The notes: generated by a model from the letters alone, not told the origin. Shown: positions 42,529-52,088, counted from the stretch's first letter. The stretch is 56,052 bases of DNA from an uncultured Chitinophagaceae bacterium (GCA_903870685.1 CAIQDX010000018.1:1-56052); one strand, 5' to 3'. Program-made: numbers and translations.

Positions 42529-45500
42529 TTAATCTTTATGAATAACTCTAGGTGCTAATAATTTATACAACACCGGTGTTACTACTCTTGTTAATAATGT
42601 TGAACTGATGAGCCCTCCTATAATAACCAATGCCAGCGGGCTATACAGCGGATTGCGTTCCATAACCAACGGTATTAAACCACCTATAGCAGTCATGGTA
42701 GTTAAGATGATTGGAATGAAACGCGTTTCACCGGCTTCTTGAATTGCATCGTTTAAATTTTTTCCATCTCTGCGCAATTGATCAGTATAATCAACTAATA
42801 AAATTGAATTTTTTACTTCGATACCAACCAATGCGATCATCCCAACCACTGCAACAAACGATAAAGTATTTCCTGTTGCCCATAACATTAAAACAGCACC
42901 AATGATTCCAAGTGGAACAACACTTAATACAATTAATGTTCCTTTAAAAGTTTTAAATTCTAAAATTAAAATTCCCATAATGCCGAAGATGGTGATGAGA
43001 ATGATAGTTCCTAATCCTCCAAAACTTTCTTTGCTTGCTTCCAAATCACCCGCTGCATAGTATGATGTTCCTTTCGGGAAATTTATTTTATTAATTTCTT
43101 TTAAAATTCCATCAGTAAGTTTTGCTGTGTTGTAACCACTTTTTACAAAAGCAGTTACAGTTGTGTAACGATCTTTATCGTAGTGTTTGATAGTTGTTGG
43201 TGATGTTTGAAATTCTACATCAGCAATTTGTTTTAACGGAATTAAAGATCCTGTGTAAGAGGTAACATAAACTTTGTTGAATACATCGATAGTTTGAAAT
43301 TTATCTCTTGGCAATGTAACATTCAAGTTTAATTCGTCACCATTGTCTTTCTTGAAAGTGCCAATGTTTAAGCCTGTTACAGCCATTCTTACGGTACGAT
43401 CTATATCTGCAATTGACACACCGATCAATCCAGCTTTTTCTTTATTCACTTTTATTTTTACATCAGTTTCCAAAGAAGTAAGATCGTTGGTAACATACAT
43501 TGTTCCTTCTGTTTTCTTCAACAAATCTTCTACACGAAACGATAATGCTCTTAATGTATCTAAGTCTTCACTAAATAAACGAATGGCAATTGGCGCTTCT
43601 ACAGGCGGGCCTTGTTCGAAATCTTTTACTTCAATTCTTGCATTGGGATAAGTTTTAAATTTATCTCTCAATGCATCGATCAATTTCTTTTTATCTTTTG
43701 GCTCAGTGTTTTTTAATTGAATGAATAATTGCGCATAATTACTTTGCGTGTTTTGAGGAATGACATTGTAATAAATTCTTGGATTGCCATGACCAACATT
43801 TGTTGCGTAATTTTTTAAATCAGGAATTAATTTTACTTGTTGCTCAACATATTTCGAAACACTGTCGGTTGTTGCGAAGCTGCTGCCCAAAGGAGTTTCG
43901 ATGTTAATTACAAACATTGGTTTCTCTGATGATGGAAATAAACTAAAGCCAATAACAGGAATTAATGCCAATGCGCCTGCAAAAATTCCCAATGCAATAA
44001 TTAAAGTAGTGAATGGTCTTGCAATGGCACTTGATAATAATTTTCTGTAACTGCCGCTGATAATACGTTTCAGGCCACGTAAGAAAAAATTTCCATCCGG
44101 ACTTTCGTGATTACTTAATATCCTGCTCGATAAAAAAGGGACGATTGTTAATGAAACAAGCAATGATGCCAATACAGTTGCAACAACTGCTGCGGGTAAA
44201 CTTCTAATAAAATCACCCGAACCTTCGGGTAAAAATAATAATGGTAAAAATGCAAATATTAAAGTAGCAGTACAACCCAATACTGCTAACCCAATTTGTT
44301 TGGTTGCAGCCATTGCCGCTTCACGTTTTGTAAAACCATTTCTTAAATAACGTTCAATATTTTCTACAACAACAATACTGTCATCAACTAATAATCCTAA
44401 CGCAACAACAAAACCAACAATGCTTAATTGATTAATGGTAAATCCAAATAAATTTAATAACGACAAACCAATTGCTAATGATAACGGAATAGAGATCATT
44501 ACAACGATTGATGCTCTGAAACCCAATGGCAGCAAGGTTAACAGTACTAAGAAAATAGCGATACCAAAATCTCCGGCAAAAGAAGTTAAACGTTTTCTAA
44601 CGCTCTCGGCGTTATTAAAACTTTGTTCAAACGCAATATTTTTTGGTAACTCTTTTTTAAAATCATCGAATACCGGTTGCATTTCTTTTTCAACATCGAA
44701 AATATTTGTTCCCATTTTTCGGCTTGCTGTAACAAACACAGCACGCTTACCATTTAATCTTGCGATATAATTTTCTTGTTCGTAATTAAAATTTACATCG
44801 GCAATATCTTTTACGTATAAAAATTTTCCGCCAACACTGCTTACAATTGTATTATTTATTTGATCAACAGTTTTATAATCACCGCTTGTTTTTACATTAA
44901 AACGTTTGGTGCCCATGTCGATACTTCCGCCAGGAATATTCACATTTTCACTTTGCAATGCACCAATCACACGGTTCAATCCAATTTTAAATTGTGCCAT
45001 TTTTTCTAAATTCAAACTCACTCTAACCTGTTGTTGGGGAAACGCCCAATTATCTACATTCTTTAATGTTTTTATTTTTTCTAAACGCTCTTTTAATTTT
45101 TTGCTCCATGATTCTAAATCCTTGTAGGGCAAGGTTTCGCTCATCAGTGCAACTTGTGCAATGTTTACATCACTTGGCGAAAATTTGGTAATGGTTAAAC
45201 TTAAAATATCCTGCGGCAATTTTGTTTTTAATGCATCAATTTCACGAATCACATCCTGATATTTTTTATCAGGATCCGAACTGTATTTAAATTCAACTCG
45301 CACTGTTGCCAATCCATCATCGATCTTTGTAACAATGCGTTTAACATCATCTAACTCATTGAATTTTTTTTCGATCGGATTTACAACTAATTGCTCCATA
45401 TCCTTCGGACTAGTTCCGGGATAAATCACAACAGCAAAAAAACTTGGTGCTTGAAAATCGGGATCCTCACCGCGTGGCATATGCAACAAAGAATTCACAC

Positions 45501-45573
45501 CCAATGCTACTAGCATCACAAAAATGATTAGTGTGAATTGATAATTTTTTACCGAGAAGTCAGTTATTTTCAT
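42529..45573 (-). CDS. RND-family efflux pump inner-membrane subunit
   Basis: A 1014-residue proton-driven transporter of the AcrB/MexB-like HAE group. It has twelve membrane segments around two large periplasmic loops, the N-terminal FSVKNYQFTLIIFVMLVALG, PRGEDPDFQAP, and the paired aspartates of helix 4 in GLLVDDSIVVVENIERYLRNG required for proton relay. The methionine/histidine metal sites of CusA are not apparent, so organic compounds are more likely substrates than metals. It is the last gene of the tetR-tolC-MFP-RND operon. Confidence 0.95.
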   Translation of the reverse strand: MKITDFSVKNYQFTLIIFVMLVALGVNSLLHMPRGEDPDFQAPSFFAVVIYPGTSPKDMEQLVVNPIEKKFNELDDVKRIVTKIDDGLATVRVEFKYSSDPDKKYQDVIREIDALKTKLPQDILSLTITKFSPSDVNIAQVALMSETLPYKDLESWSKKLKERLEKIKTLKNVDNWAFPQQQVRVSLNLEKMAQFKIGLNRVIGALQSENVNIPGGSIDMGTKRFNVKTSGDYKTVDQINNTIVSSVGGKFLYVKDIADVNFNYEQENYIARLNGKRAVFVTASRKMGTNIFDVEKEMQPVFDDFKKELPKNIAFEQSFNNAESVRKRLTSFAGDFGIAIFLVLLTLLPLGFRASIVVMISIPLSLAIGLSLLNLFGFTINQLSIVGFVVALGLLVDDSIVVVENIERYLRNGFTKREAAMAATKQIGLAVLGCTATLIFAFLPLLFLPEGSGDFIRSLPAAVVATVLASLLVSLTIVPFLSSRILSNHESPDGNFFLRGLKRIISGSYRKLLSSAIARPFTTLIIALGIFAGALALIPVIGFSLFPSSEKPMFVINIETPLGSSFATTDSVSKYVEQQVKLIPDLKNYATNVGHGNPRIYYNVIPQNTQSNYAQLFIQLKNTEPKDKKKLIDALRDKFKTYPNARIEVKDFEQGPPVEAPIAIRLFSEDLDTLRALSFRVEDLLKKTEGTMYVTNDLTSLETDVKIKVNKEKAGLIGVSIADIDRTVRMAVTGLNIGTFKKDNGDELNLNVTLPRDKFQTIDVFNKVYVTSYTGSLIPLKQIADVEFQTSPTTIKHYDKDRYTTVTAFVKSGYNTAKLTDGILKEINKINFPKGTSYYAAGDLEASKESFGGLGTIILITIFGIMGILILEFKTFKGTLIVLSVVPLGIIGAVLMLWATGNTLSFVAVVGMIALVGIEVKNSILLVDYTDQLRRDGKNLNDAIQEAGETRFIPIILTTMTAIGGLIPLVMERNPLYSPLALVIIGGLISSTLLTRVVTPVLYKLLAPRVIHKD

Positions 45574-45625
45574 CTGTATAATTTTATTTTTTATTGAACA
45601 AGCTGTAACACTTTACTCAACACTA

Positions 45626-45645
45626 GTTGCGTCGCACTCTTGTAC
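45626..45645 (-). repeat. Intergenic repeat copy 7, inside the efflux operon
   Basis: The minus strand carries the exact core GTACAAGAGTGCGACGCAAC in the 82-bp gap between the membrane-fusion and RND genes, in the sense direction, so it is present in the operon mRNA. Confidence 0.85.
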
Positions 45646-45655
45646 GTTCAAAACT

Positions 45656-46699
45656 TTATTCAGCAATTTTTACTTTGGATGTTTCAGTTAAATAACTAAT
45701 TCCATCAGATATCACTTCGTTTATATTTTCTAATCCGCTGCTGATAGCAACTTTATCTTTATCTATAAATGCAATCGTAACAAGAATTTTTTTAACTGAC
45801 TTCTTATCATCATTTAAAATAAAAACAAAACCTTTTTTCTCATCTGCTTCAGCCAAAGCTTCAATAGGTAATAGTTTCAAATCCTTTACAGCACTAGCTT
45901 TTAATTGAACAGTAGCAAATAAACCTGATGCGAATTTCTCGCCGTTTGGCAAGATCTTCACTTCAATTTCATAAGTGTTGCTATATGGATCGGCACTTTC
46001 TGCTTTTTTAGAAATAAGTCCTTTAAATGGTTTGTTAGGATATGCATCGATTAAAACTGTAGCTGCATCATCTTTTTTTAGAACACTCCAATCTTTATCT
46101 GATACACCAAAACGAATTACCCAATCGTTGTTTGATGCGCTGTTGATGATGAACACTGGAGAACCTGCTGCAATTACTTCGCCTTCGTTTGATATTTTTT
46201 TAGTTACAGTTCCATTTTCTAATGCACGAATTTGTGCAAACTCTAAATTAAATTTTGCGATGCGTTGATTTTCTTTTGCAACATCTAATTGTGTTTGTAC
46301 ATTTTGAAATTGTTCTAATGTGGCAGCAGTATCGTTGTATAAATTTTTTACACGGCTGGCATCACGTTTTGCTTTTTCAACAGCTTGTGTTGATTGTTCA
46401 ACCTGTGCATTTATTTCTGTTAAGTTCAATGTTGCCAGCAGTTGACCTTTGCTAACATGATCTCCTTCTTTTACATAAATTTTAGAAACAATGCCGCCAA
46501 TTTTAAAAGATAATTTTACTTCGTTAGTGCTTGCCATCATACCGCTGTATTGCAGTGTGGGCTTATAATCTGCCGTTTCTACTTTGGTAGTTTTAACAAG
46601 TATGGCATCATCTTCTTGTTTGATAATTTCTTTTGGTTTGCTGTTGCATGCCATCAATAATGAAATAATTGCGATACTGATTTTTGTTTTTATTCTCAT
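45656..46699 (-). CDS. Efflux RND periplasmic adaptor (membrane-fusion protein)
   Basis: A 347-residue lipoprotein (lipobox LLMAC near residue 17) linking the RND pump to the outer-membrane channel. It shows the barrel-sandwich hybrid stretch GGIVSKIYVKEGDHVSKGQLLATLN, a coiled-coil hairpin (VEKAKRDASRVKNLYNDTAATLEQFQ) and the returning half LENGTVTKKISNEGEVIAAGSPVF, followed by the beta-barrel domain. It lies 29 bp behind the TolC-like gene. Confidence 0.94.
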   Translation of the reverse strand: MRIKTKISIAIISLLMACNSKPKEIIKQEDDAILVKTTKVETADYKPTLQYSGMMASTNEVKLSFKIGGIVSKIYVKEGDHVSKGQLLATLNLTEINAQVEQSTQAVEKAKRDASRVKNLYNDTAATLEQFQNVQTQLDVAKENQRIAKFNLEFAQIRALENGTVTKKISNEGEVIAAGSPVFIINSASNNDWVIRFGVSDKDWSVLKKDDAATVLIDAYPNKPFKGLISKKAESADPYSNTYEIEVKILPNGEKFASGLFATVQLKASAVKDLKLLPIEALAEADEKKGFVFILNDDKKSVKKILVTIAFIDKDKVAISSGLENINEVISDGISYLTETSKVKIAE

Positions 46700-46728
46700 A
46701 AAAATATTTTGAAAATTGTTCTGTGATT

Positions 46729-48090
46729 TTATTTATTGAGTTGATAAGAAGCTTTTACTCTTTCCAATTCTGCTTCTTTATTTAATACAGCCAATTGCGC
46801 TAAAGAATATTTGATGGCGGCATTTGTCATTTGAGTTCTGGCATCAGTTAATTCAATTAATAATGCAGCGCCTTCTTTGTATCTTTTTTCGGTAAACTCG
46901 TACACTTCTTTGCTGCTCTGCATTTCATCGGATGTACTTTTTAATGCAGCCCATGCACTTTGATAAGTGTTATTGGCAGTTGAAACTTGGAGCAACATTT
47001 GTTTTTGAACATCATTGTATTGATTTTGCACAGCATCAATATCTATTTGCGCCTGTTTTATTTTATACCGATTATCATAACCTTTAAATAAATTCCACTG
47101 CAACTGTACAGCAGCTAACTGATAGAATTGTTTATCGTCAAACTTAAAACCGTTGCCCTGGAAACCGATATTATATGCAGCATTCAACTTTGGAATTTTA
47201 GTTGCATCAGTCATTTTCAGATTGGTTGAATAAACTTTCTTAACACTCTGCAGTTTTGCTAATTCTTCTCTTTGCATCGGAACATCTAAGACCGGCGATA
47301 TTTTCATTTGGATTTTTTGTAATAGCGAAGAATCAATATTTACGGGTGTTTCAAGAGATTGGTTCAATAAAAAATTAAAATACGCCTGCGCATTTTTTTT
47401 ATTGTTTGTTGCTTCAATGATAGAAGTTTCTACCTGACTAACTTGTGTTTTTGCTCTTGCAATTACTTCTTTCGTTGCAACACTATTCTTCACCAACTTT
47501 TCATTCACGCGTAAATTTTCATTCACACTATTCAATGCGTTTTGATAAATATTTAAAGCTTTATCTGCTTGCAAATATTGATAGTAAGCTTGCTTTATCA
47601 TCTTCACCAATTCACGTTTGTACAATAAAACATCCTGTTGTTGAGTATTAATTAATTCCGACTTTATTTCTTTGTTGTATTTGATATCTGTATTTACAAG
47701 CGGAATTAAAACTTCCATTTTAGTGTCATGAAAATCGTTGGGAAGAAAACTGATCGATTGATTACTTATCTGAGGAAAACTATTTGTTGCAGTTAACTTG
47801 TTTAATGTAGCATAAGCACCGTTTAATAAATCGCCGATCGGTAAATCAATCGAGCGACCACCGTTGGCAACAGTATATTGCGAAGCAAGATTTACCTGCG
47901 GATAAAACAAAGCTTCGGCTCTTTGTAGATCGAGTTTAGCTTTTTTAAGATCGAAATATTTTTGTTTTAGGGCAAGATTGCTATCCAATCCCAGTTTCAC
48001 ATATTGCTCTAAAACGTTTTGACTTTTTAATTGACCGAAAAAAATTATTCCCACAATTAAGAAGAGAATGTTTTTGAATTTTAATTTCAT
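46729..48090 (-). CDS. TolC-like outer-membrane efflux protein
   Basis: A 453-residue outer-membrane channel. A signal peptide (NILFLIVGIIFFGQLKSQ) is followed by two OEP repeats of long amphipathic helices and short strands. Typical segments are LKKAKLDLQRAEALFYPQVNLASQY and the second-repeat KRYKEGAALLIELTDARTQM. It forms the exit duct of the tripartite pump with the adaptor and RND genes downstream. It is the first structural gene after tetR, with its own operator-containing promoter at 48113-48133. Confidence 0.93.
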   Translation of the reverse strand: MKLKFKNILFLIVGIIFFGQLKSQNVLEQYVKLGLDSNLALKQKYFDLKKAKLDLQRAEALFYPQVNLASQYTVANGGRSIDLPIGDLLNGAYATLNKLTATNSFPQISNQSISFLPNDFHDTKMEVLIPLVNTDIKYNKEIKSELINTQQQDVLLYKRELVKMIKQAYYQYLQADKALNIYQNALNSVNENLRVNEKLVKNSVATKEVIARAKTQVSQVETSIIEATNNKKNAQAYFNFLLNQSLETPVNIDSSLLQKIQMKISPVLDVPMQREELAKLQSVKKVYSTNLKMTDATKIPKLNAAYNIGFQGNGFKFDDKQFYQLAAVQLQWNLFKGYDNRYKIKQAQIDIDAVQNQYNDVQKQMLLQVSTANNTYQSAWAALKSTSDEMQSSKEVYEFTEKRYKEGAALLIELTDARTQMTNAAIKYSLAQLAVLNKEAELERVKASYQLNK

Positions 48091-48112
48091 AATAATAAAT
48101 TAATACTGATGT

Positions 48113-48133
48113 CAATAATATTAACGATGTTAA
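48113..48133 (-). promoter_or_regulatory. Operator and -7 element upstream of the efflux genes
   Basis: TTAACGATGTTAA (48121-48133) is a perfect palindrome (5+3+5) and is followed on the plus strand by GTTT, as is the operator before tetR. The minus-strand -7 element TATTATTG (48113-48120) touches it directly. No TTG is seen at the -33 position, so the promoter may be weak or need help. Confidence 0.6.
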
Positions 48134-48151
48134 GTTTTGATTAAAAATTTT

Positions 48152-48796
48152 TTATTTTTTCTTTACTGATGTATCAATGGTTCCTAAAAACCAGTTTATA
48201 GATTGATGCATCATCTTTATCAATTGATCTTTTTCTATTAACTTCTTACTGATAGATTCTAATCTGTCGCGAATAGCTAAAGAAACCATTCCATGCACTA
48301 ATCCCCATATCGCCATTGCCACAATTTCAACCGGTGCTTTTTGTATCAAACCCTTATCCATACAATCTTTCAGCAATCCTTTTAAACTTTCAATTGCTAT
48401 ACTGCCTGCTGTCCATTCCAGTTCCTCCATTTTGCTGATACAATCCATCGGTGCACGTTGAATAAACATTACATCATAATATTCGGGGTTTGTCATTCCG
48501 AAATGAATATAATTTTCACCCATTTTATATAAACGCATCAATGGATTGGCGATGGTTGTAAGGTTTTGATTCAGCTCCAGCATTTTTTCGAAACCAACCT
48601 GACTAAGTTGAAAAAAAATCTCATCCTTATCTTTAAAATATAGGTAAACGGTGGTAGGACTATATTCAATCAGGTCGGCAATCTTACGAATGGTAACATT
48701 GTCGAAACCCTCTTCCACAAATAGTTTCATGGAAGCGTCGAGGATCATTTTTTTAATGTCCTGCTTTTGTTTTTCTTTTCTTTCTACGATTCCCAT
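48152..48796 (-). CDS. TetR-family repressor of the efflux operon
   Basis: A 214-residue TetR/AcrR regulator. The N-terminal helix-turn-helix is MILDASMKLFVEEGFDNVTI followed by RKIADLIEYSPTTVYLYFKDKDEIF. The C-terminal ligand domain is variable and ends in a basic tail. I start at MGIVERKEK (48796); a start at 48817 would fall inside the promoter. Two matching palindromes, one in its own promoter (48824-48836) and one before tolC (48121-48133), strongly suggest that it represses itself and the pump. Confidence 0.93.
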   Translation of the reverse strand: MGIVERKEKQKQDIKKMILDASMKLFVEEGFDNVTIRKIADLIEYSPTTVYLYFKDKDEIFFQLSQVGFEKMLELNQNLTTIANPLMRLYKMGENYIHFGMTNPEYYDVMFIQRAPMDCISKMEELEWTAGSIAIESLKGLLKDCMDKGLIQKAPVEIVAMAIWGLVHGMVSLAIRDRLESISKKLIEKDQLIKMMHQSINWFLGTIDTSVKKK

Positions 48797-48814
48797 GATT
48801 ATTAAATTACGATG

Positions 48815-48844
48815 CAAATATAATTAACACTGTTAAGTTTCCAA
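48815..48844 (-). promoter_or_regulatory. tetR promoter with operator in the spacer
   Basis: Minus-strand TTG (48842-48844), 19-nt spacer and TATATTTG (48815-48822) match the Bacteroidota consensus exactly. The spacer holds TTAACACTGTTAA (48824-48836), a perfect 6+1+6 palindrome. A repressor bound there would block the polymerase. Confidence 0.75.
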
Positions 48845-48879
48845 ATCTTTTTTGTTTTTTGATCAAAAAAATACCAACT

Positions 48880-48899
48880 GTACAAGAGTGCGACGCAAC
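48880..48899 (+). repeat. Intergenic repeat copy 8
   Basis: Exact core GTACAAGAGTGCGACGCAAC followed by TAAGATGCC, between the divergent tetR and dnaX genes, in the dnaX direction. Confidence 0.85.
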
Positions 48900-48980
48900 T
48901 AAGATGCCATGAAATACCACTGTTGGTAACAAAAAATAAAAAGTGCTAAACTTATCTGTTTACAAAACTTTCGTATTGCT

Positions 48981-48988
48981 TACATTTG
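48981..48988 (+). promoter_or_regulatory. -7 element of dnaX
   Basis: TACATTTG matches TAnnTTTG exactly, 18 bp before the dnaX ATG. The -33 TTG is not evident at the usual distance. Confidence 0.45.
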
Positions 48989-49006
48989 AATTTCTTCGAA
49001 ACAGTT

Positions 49007-50782
49007 ATGGATAAATTTATAGTATCGGCAAGAAAATACAGACCGCAGAATTTTAATACTGTGGTGGGGCAATCACATATCACAACTACATTAAAAAATG
49101 CGATAAAAAATAATCAATTGGCGCATGCATTTTTGTTTTGCGGTCCTCGTGGCGTGGGCAAAACAACCTGTGCAAGAATTTTGGCAAAGACAATTAATTG
49201 CACCAATAAAACTGCAGATGGTGAAGCTTGTAATATTTGTCCCAGTTGCGTTTCATTCGATGCTGGTACATCATTAAATATTCATGAATTAGATGCAGCA
49301 AGTAATAATTCGGTGGATGATATTCGTTCATTAGTAGAGCAAGTTCGTTTTGCACCGCAGGCTGGAAAATATAAAGTTTATATTGTTGATGAGGTACACA
49401 TGTTAAGTGCCAGTGCGTTCAATGCATTTTTAAAAACATTGGAAGAACCGCCGGGTTATGCCATTTTTATTTTAGCAACAACCGAGAAACATAAAATATT
49501 ACCAACGATTTTATCGCGTTGTCAGATTTTTGATTTTAAAAGAATTACAACGAATGATACTGTTGAACATTTGCAAGAAATAGTTGATAAAGAAGAACTT
49601 AAAGCTGATAAAGCATCGCTGCAGGTGATCGCACAAAAAAGTGAAGGCTGCATGCGTGATGCGCTGAGTATTTTAGATAAGATTGTAAGTTTTACCAATG
49701 GCGAAGTAACGTATCAAAACACGATTGATAACTTAAATATTCTTGACGAAGATTATTATTTTAAACTGATAGAAAGCTTGCTGCAGCAGGATTTGGCGGC
49801 TGCACTTTTATTGTATGATGAAATTAACAGCAAGGGTTTTGAAGGTGATATGGTATTGAATGGTTTTGCAGAATTCATCAGAAATATTTTGGTTTGTAAA
49901 GACGAAAAAGCTGCATCGTTATTAGATGTTGTTGAAGGCATGCAGGAAAAATATGTTGCTGCATCTAAAAAAGCAAACACTGCTTATTTAGTTAGTACAT
50001 TAAATATTTTGAATGATGCAGAAATTAATTTTAAAATGGCACGCAATAAAAGATTGCATGTTGAATTGACATTAATAAAATTAAATTTTTTGCAACAGGC
50101 AATTGATCTTTCTGTAAATGATGGCGCTGTTGTTAAAAAAAAACGAATTGATTCAGGTATTGGATTTAAAATAAAACCAATCGAGCAGATACAAGTGAAG
50201 GCTGCTGAGGTTTCTGAAGCAAAGTTGATTATTGAGTCGGAAGTTGTTACAAAGCCGTTAGTCGTTAATCGTGAATCGCAAGTTGCTGAAAATAGTCAAC
50301 CGTCAACTATCATCTCTTCATCAGGTACCAAGAAAAATTTATTAGATGCGTTGCGTGAAAAGTATGGAAATCAATACAGCATTGAAGAAGTTAAAGATGC
50401 TGAAGAATTAAATATTGAAAAATTGCAAAATTGCTGGGATGTTTTTGCTGTGCAATTAGAACAGCAACAAAAACATTCTTCAGCAGCAACTTTTAAAATT
50501 GCGAAATTGGAGATTGTTAGTGAAGATAGATTTACTGCAACCGTCTCAGCCTTGACAGCACAGCGTTTCATTGAACAGGAAAAAATGATGCTGACCGATT
50601 ATATTCATCAACAATTCAATAATCGCAGTATAACTTTTTCGGTATTAATTGAAGCGAGTGAGAAAGAAGAAGTTCCGCAACACATGACGATGAACAGCAA
50701 ACAAAAATTTGAAAGAATAGTTGAACAATATCCGATGGTGAAAGAATTAAAAGATAAATTAAAATTGGAGTTGGATTACTAA
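49007..50782 (+). CDS. dnaX: DNA polymerase III subunit gamma/tau
   Basis: The clamp-loader ATPase of the replisome. The 591-residue protein starts MDKFIVSARKYRPQNF and has Walker A GPRGVGKTTCARIL, a four-cysteine zinc site (CTNKTADGEACNICPSC), Walker B YIVDEVHMLS, and the SRC motif in LPTILSRCQIF. After the collar domain comes a low-conservation linker (about residues 375-450) and a tail with DALREKYGNQYSIEEV. The linker contains a 7-nt-periodic sequence (50255-50314) related to that in gldA. The start at 49007 replaces a TTG-initiated extension at 48986 that would overlap the -7 element. The stop overlaps the convergent SUI1 gene by 4 bp. Confidence 0.95.
   Translation: MDKFIVSARKYRPQNFNTVVGQSHITTTLKNAIKNNQLAHAFLFCGPRGVGKTTCARILAKTINCTNKTADGEACNICPSCVSFDAGTSLNIHELDAASNNSVDDIRSLVEQVRFAPQAGKYKVYIVDEVHMLSASAFNAFLKTLEEPPGYAIFILATTEKHKILPTILSRCQIFDFKRITTNDTVEHLQEIVDKEELKADKASLQVIAQKSEGCMRDALSILDKIVSFTNGEVTYQNTIDNLNILDEDYYFKLIESLLQQDLAAALLLYDEINSKGFEGDMVLNGFAEFIRNILVCKDEKAASLLDVVEGMQEKYVAASKKANTAYLVSTLNILNDAEINFKMARNKRLHVELTLIKLNFLQQAIDLSVNDGAVVKKKRIDSGIGFKIKPIEQIQVKAAEVSEAKLIIESEVVTKPLVVNRESQVAENSQPSTIISSSGTKKNLLDALREKYGNQYSIEEVKDAEELNIEKLQNCWDVFAVQLEQQQKHSSAATFKIAKLEIVSEDRFTATVSALTAQRFIEQEKMMLTDYIHQQFNNRSITFSVLIEASEKEEVPQHMTMNSKQKFERIVEQYPMVKELKDKLKLELDY
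50255..50314 (+). repeat. 7-nt-periodic sequence inside dnaX
   Basis: Consecutive heptamers CCGTTAG, TCGTTAA, TCGTGAA, TCGCAAG (50255-50282) and, after a short gap, AGTCAAC, CGTCAAC, TATCATC (50294-50314). It encodes VVNRESQV and SQPSTI in the linker. The gldA run encodes the similar VNRQSS. Confidence 0.6.
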
Positions 50783-51126
50783 CCCATTTTTTTGGAATTG
50801 ATGAAACCATTCTTTAATAACCACTGCAAAACTTTGTCGCGTTGATCTCCCTGGATAATTATCTCTCCATCTTTTACACTTCCGCCGGTACCGCAATAAT
50901 TTTTTAGTTTTTTACCAAGATCAATTAAGTCATTTTCGATGCCAATGAATTCTGTAATTAAAGTAACGGCTTTACCTGCACGATGTTTTGTTTCTAATCG
51001 TATTCTTAATTTTTGTTGTTTGGGTTCTATTGTTTCCTGAACAGAATTATCTTCTTTTTCAAATCGAAAATTTGGGTCGGTGCTGAAAACAAATCCTTTA
51101 GTATCGGGCTTATTTTTTTTTGACAT
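50779..51126 (-). CDS. SUI1/YciH-family translation initiation factor homologue
   Basis: A 115-residue protein with a disordered, charged N-terminus and a C-terminal SUI1 (eIF1-like) domain: LRIRLETKHRAGKAVTLITEFIG, LGKKLKNYCGTGGSVKDGEIIIQGDQRDKVLQWL. Bacterial members (YciH) bind the 30S subunit and can affect start-codon selection. It is convergent with dnaX, sharing 4 bp at the stop codons. nadC lies 27 bp upstream on the same strand, so the two may be co-transcribed. Confidence 0.92.
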   Translation of the reverse strand: MSKKNKPDTKGFVFSTDPNFRFEKEDNSVQETIEPKQQKLRIRLETKHRAGKAVTLITEFIGIENDLIDLGKKLKNYCGTGGSVKDGEIIIQGDQRDKVLQWLLKNGFINSKKMG

Positions 51127-51153
51127 ATAGAAAGTTTAAGAGGTTCAAGAAGT

Positions 51154-52014
51154 TTAAACAATTACAGCCTTTAAACTTAGATCAACACTTTGCGCTTGGT
51201 GAATTAATCCGCCAACACTAATGTAATCAACGCCTGTAGCAGCAAAGCTTTCAATAGTATTTAGATTGATGCCGCCACTGGCTTCTGTTTCAAAATTTTT
51301 ATCAATTATTTTTAAAGCTTCAGTAATTTCTTCAGGCGAAAAATTATCCAGCATCACTCTAAAAATTTTTCCTTTCCCAACAGCACAAACTTTTTTTACA
51401 TCATCAATGGATCTTGTTTCAACTTCTATTTTTAAATTGAGTTGATTGGTTTGAACATAATTAAAAGCATTATTAATTGCATTCTCGATCCCACCTGCAT
51501 AATCGATATGATTATCTTTCAGCATGATCATATCATACAAACCAAAACGATGATTTATGCCACCTCCAATTTTAACGGCTTCTTTTTCTAACAATCGAAA
51601 ATTAGGAGTTGTTTTTCTAGTGTCTAATAATTTGGTATGATAACCTTCTAATTTTTTTGTGAACAGATGCGCTAATGTTGCAATCCCACTCATTCGCTGC
51701 ATGCAATTCAATACCAATCTTTCACATTTTAAAATAGTATGAATACTTGCTGAAATCTCAAAAGCATTTTCTCCTAAAAACATGGTATCGCCATCATTTT
51801 TAATTTTCGTAAAAATGGCTGAAGGTTGAACGAAATGAAAAATTTTTTCCGCAACAGCAACACCGGCTAAAATACCATCCTGTTTTATTTTTAAAACTGC
51901 ATTTCCTTTTTGTGTTGATGGAATACAACTTAAAGTTGAATGATCTCCGCTACCAACATCTTCAAGCAAGCCTTCTGTAACTAAATGTTGCAATTGTTCA
52001 TCAAACGATTTCAT
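51154..52014 (-). CDS. nadC: Nicotinate-nucleotide pyrophosphorylase
   Basis: NadC converts quinolinate and PRPP to nicotinate mononucleotide in NAD synthesis. The 286-residue protein has the N-terminal helical region (LLEDVGSGDHST), the active-site LDTRKTTPNFRLLEKEAVKIGGGINHRFGLYD, KDNHI, and EASGGINLNTIESFAATGVDYISVG. All catalytic Arg and Lys residues are present. nadA and nadB are not in the window. A promoter candidate lies at 52019-52045. Confidence 0.97.
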   Translation of the reverse strand: MKSFDEQLQHLVTEGLLEDVGSGDHSTLSCIPSTQKGNAVLKIKQDGILAGVAVAEKIFHFVQPSAIFTKIKNDGDTMFLGENAFEISASIHTILKCERLVLNCMQRMSGIATLAHLFTKKLEGYHTKLLDTRKTTPNFRLLEKEAVKIGGGINHRFGLYDMIMLKDNHIDYAGGIENAINNAFNYVQTNQLNLKIEVETRSIDDVKKVCAVGKGKIFRVMLDNFSPEEITEALKIIDKNFETEASGGINLNTIESFAATGVDYISVGGLIHQAQSVDLSLKAVIV

Positions 52015-52018
52015 GCAG

Positions 52019-52045
52019 GAAAGATAATCAGTTTATAAAAAACAA
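52019..52045 (-). promoter_or_regulatory. Candidate promoter of nadC
   Basis: Minus-strand TTG (52043-52045), 16-nt spacer and TATCTTTC (52019-52026), one change from TAnnTTTG. The short spacer and the lack of room for a leader make this weaker than others. Confidence 0.3.
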
Positions 52046-52070
52046 AAAGATTCCTGTTGGGGGATCTTTA
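52045..52070 (-). terminator. Terminator of the DUF4783 gene
   Basis: AAAGATTCC (plus strand) pairs with GGATCTTT across a TGTTGGG loop with one bulged base. Read on the minus strand it is followed by TTTGTTTTTT. It lies about 20 bp after the DUF4783 stop. Confidence 0.65.
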
Positions 52071-52088
52071 ATAATAATTTTTCAAAAA

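Noticed and set aside
48986-49006. TTG start adding seven residues to DnaX
   Set aside because: It overlaps the -7 promoter element; MDKFIVSARKYRPQ is the usual DnaX beginning.
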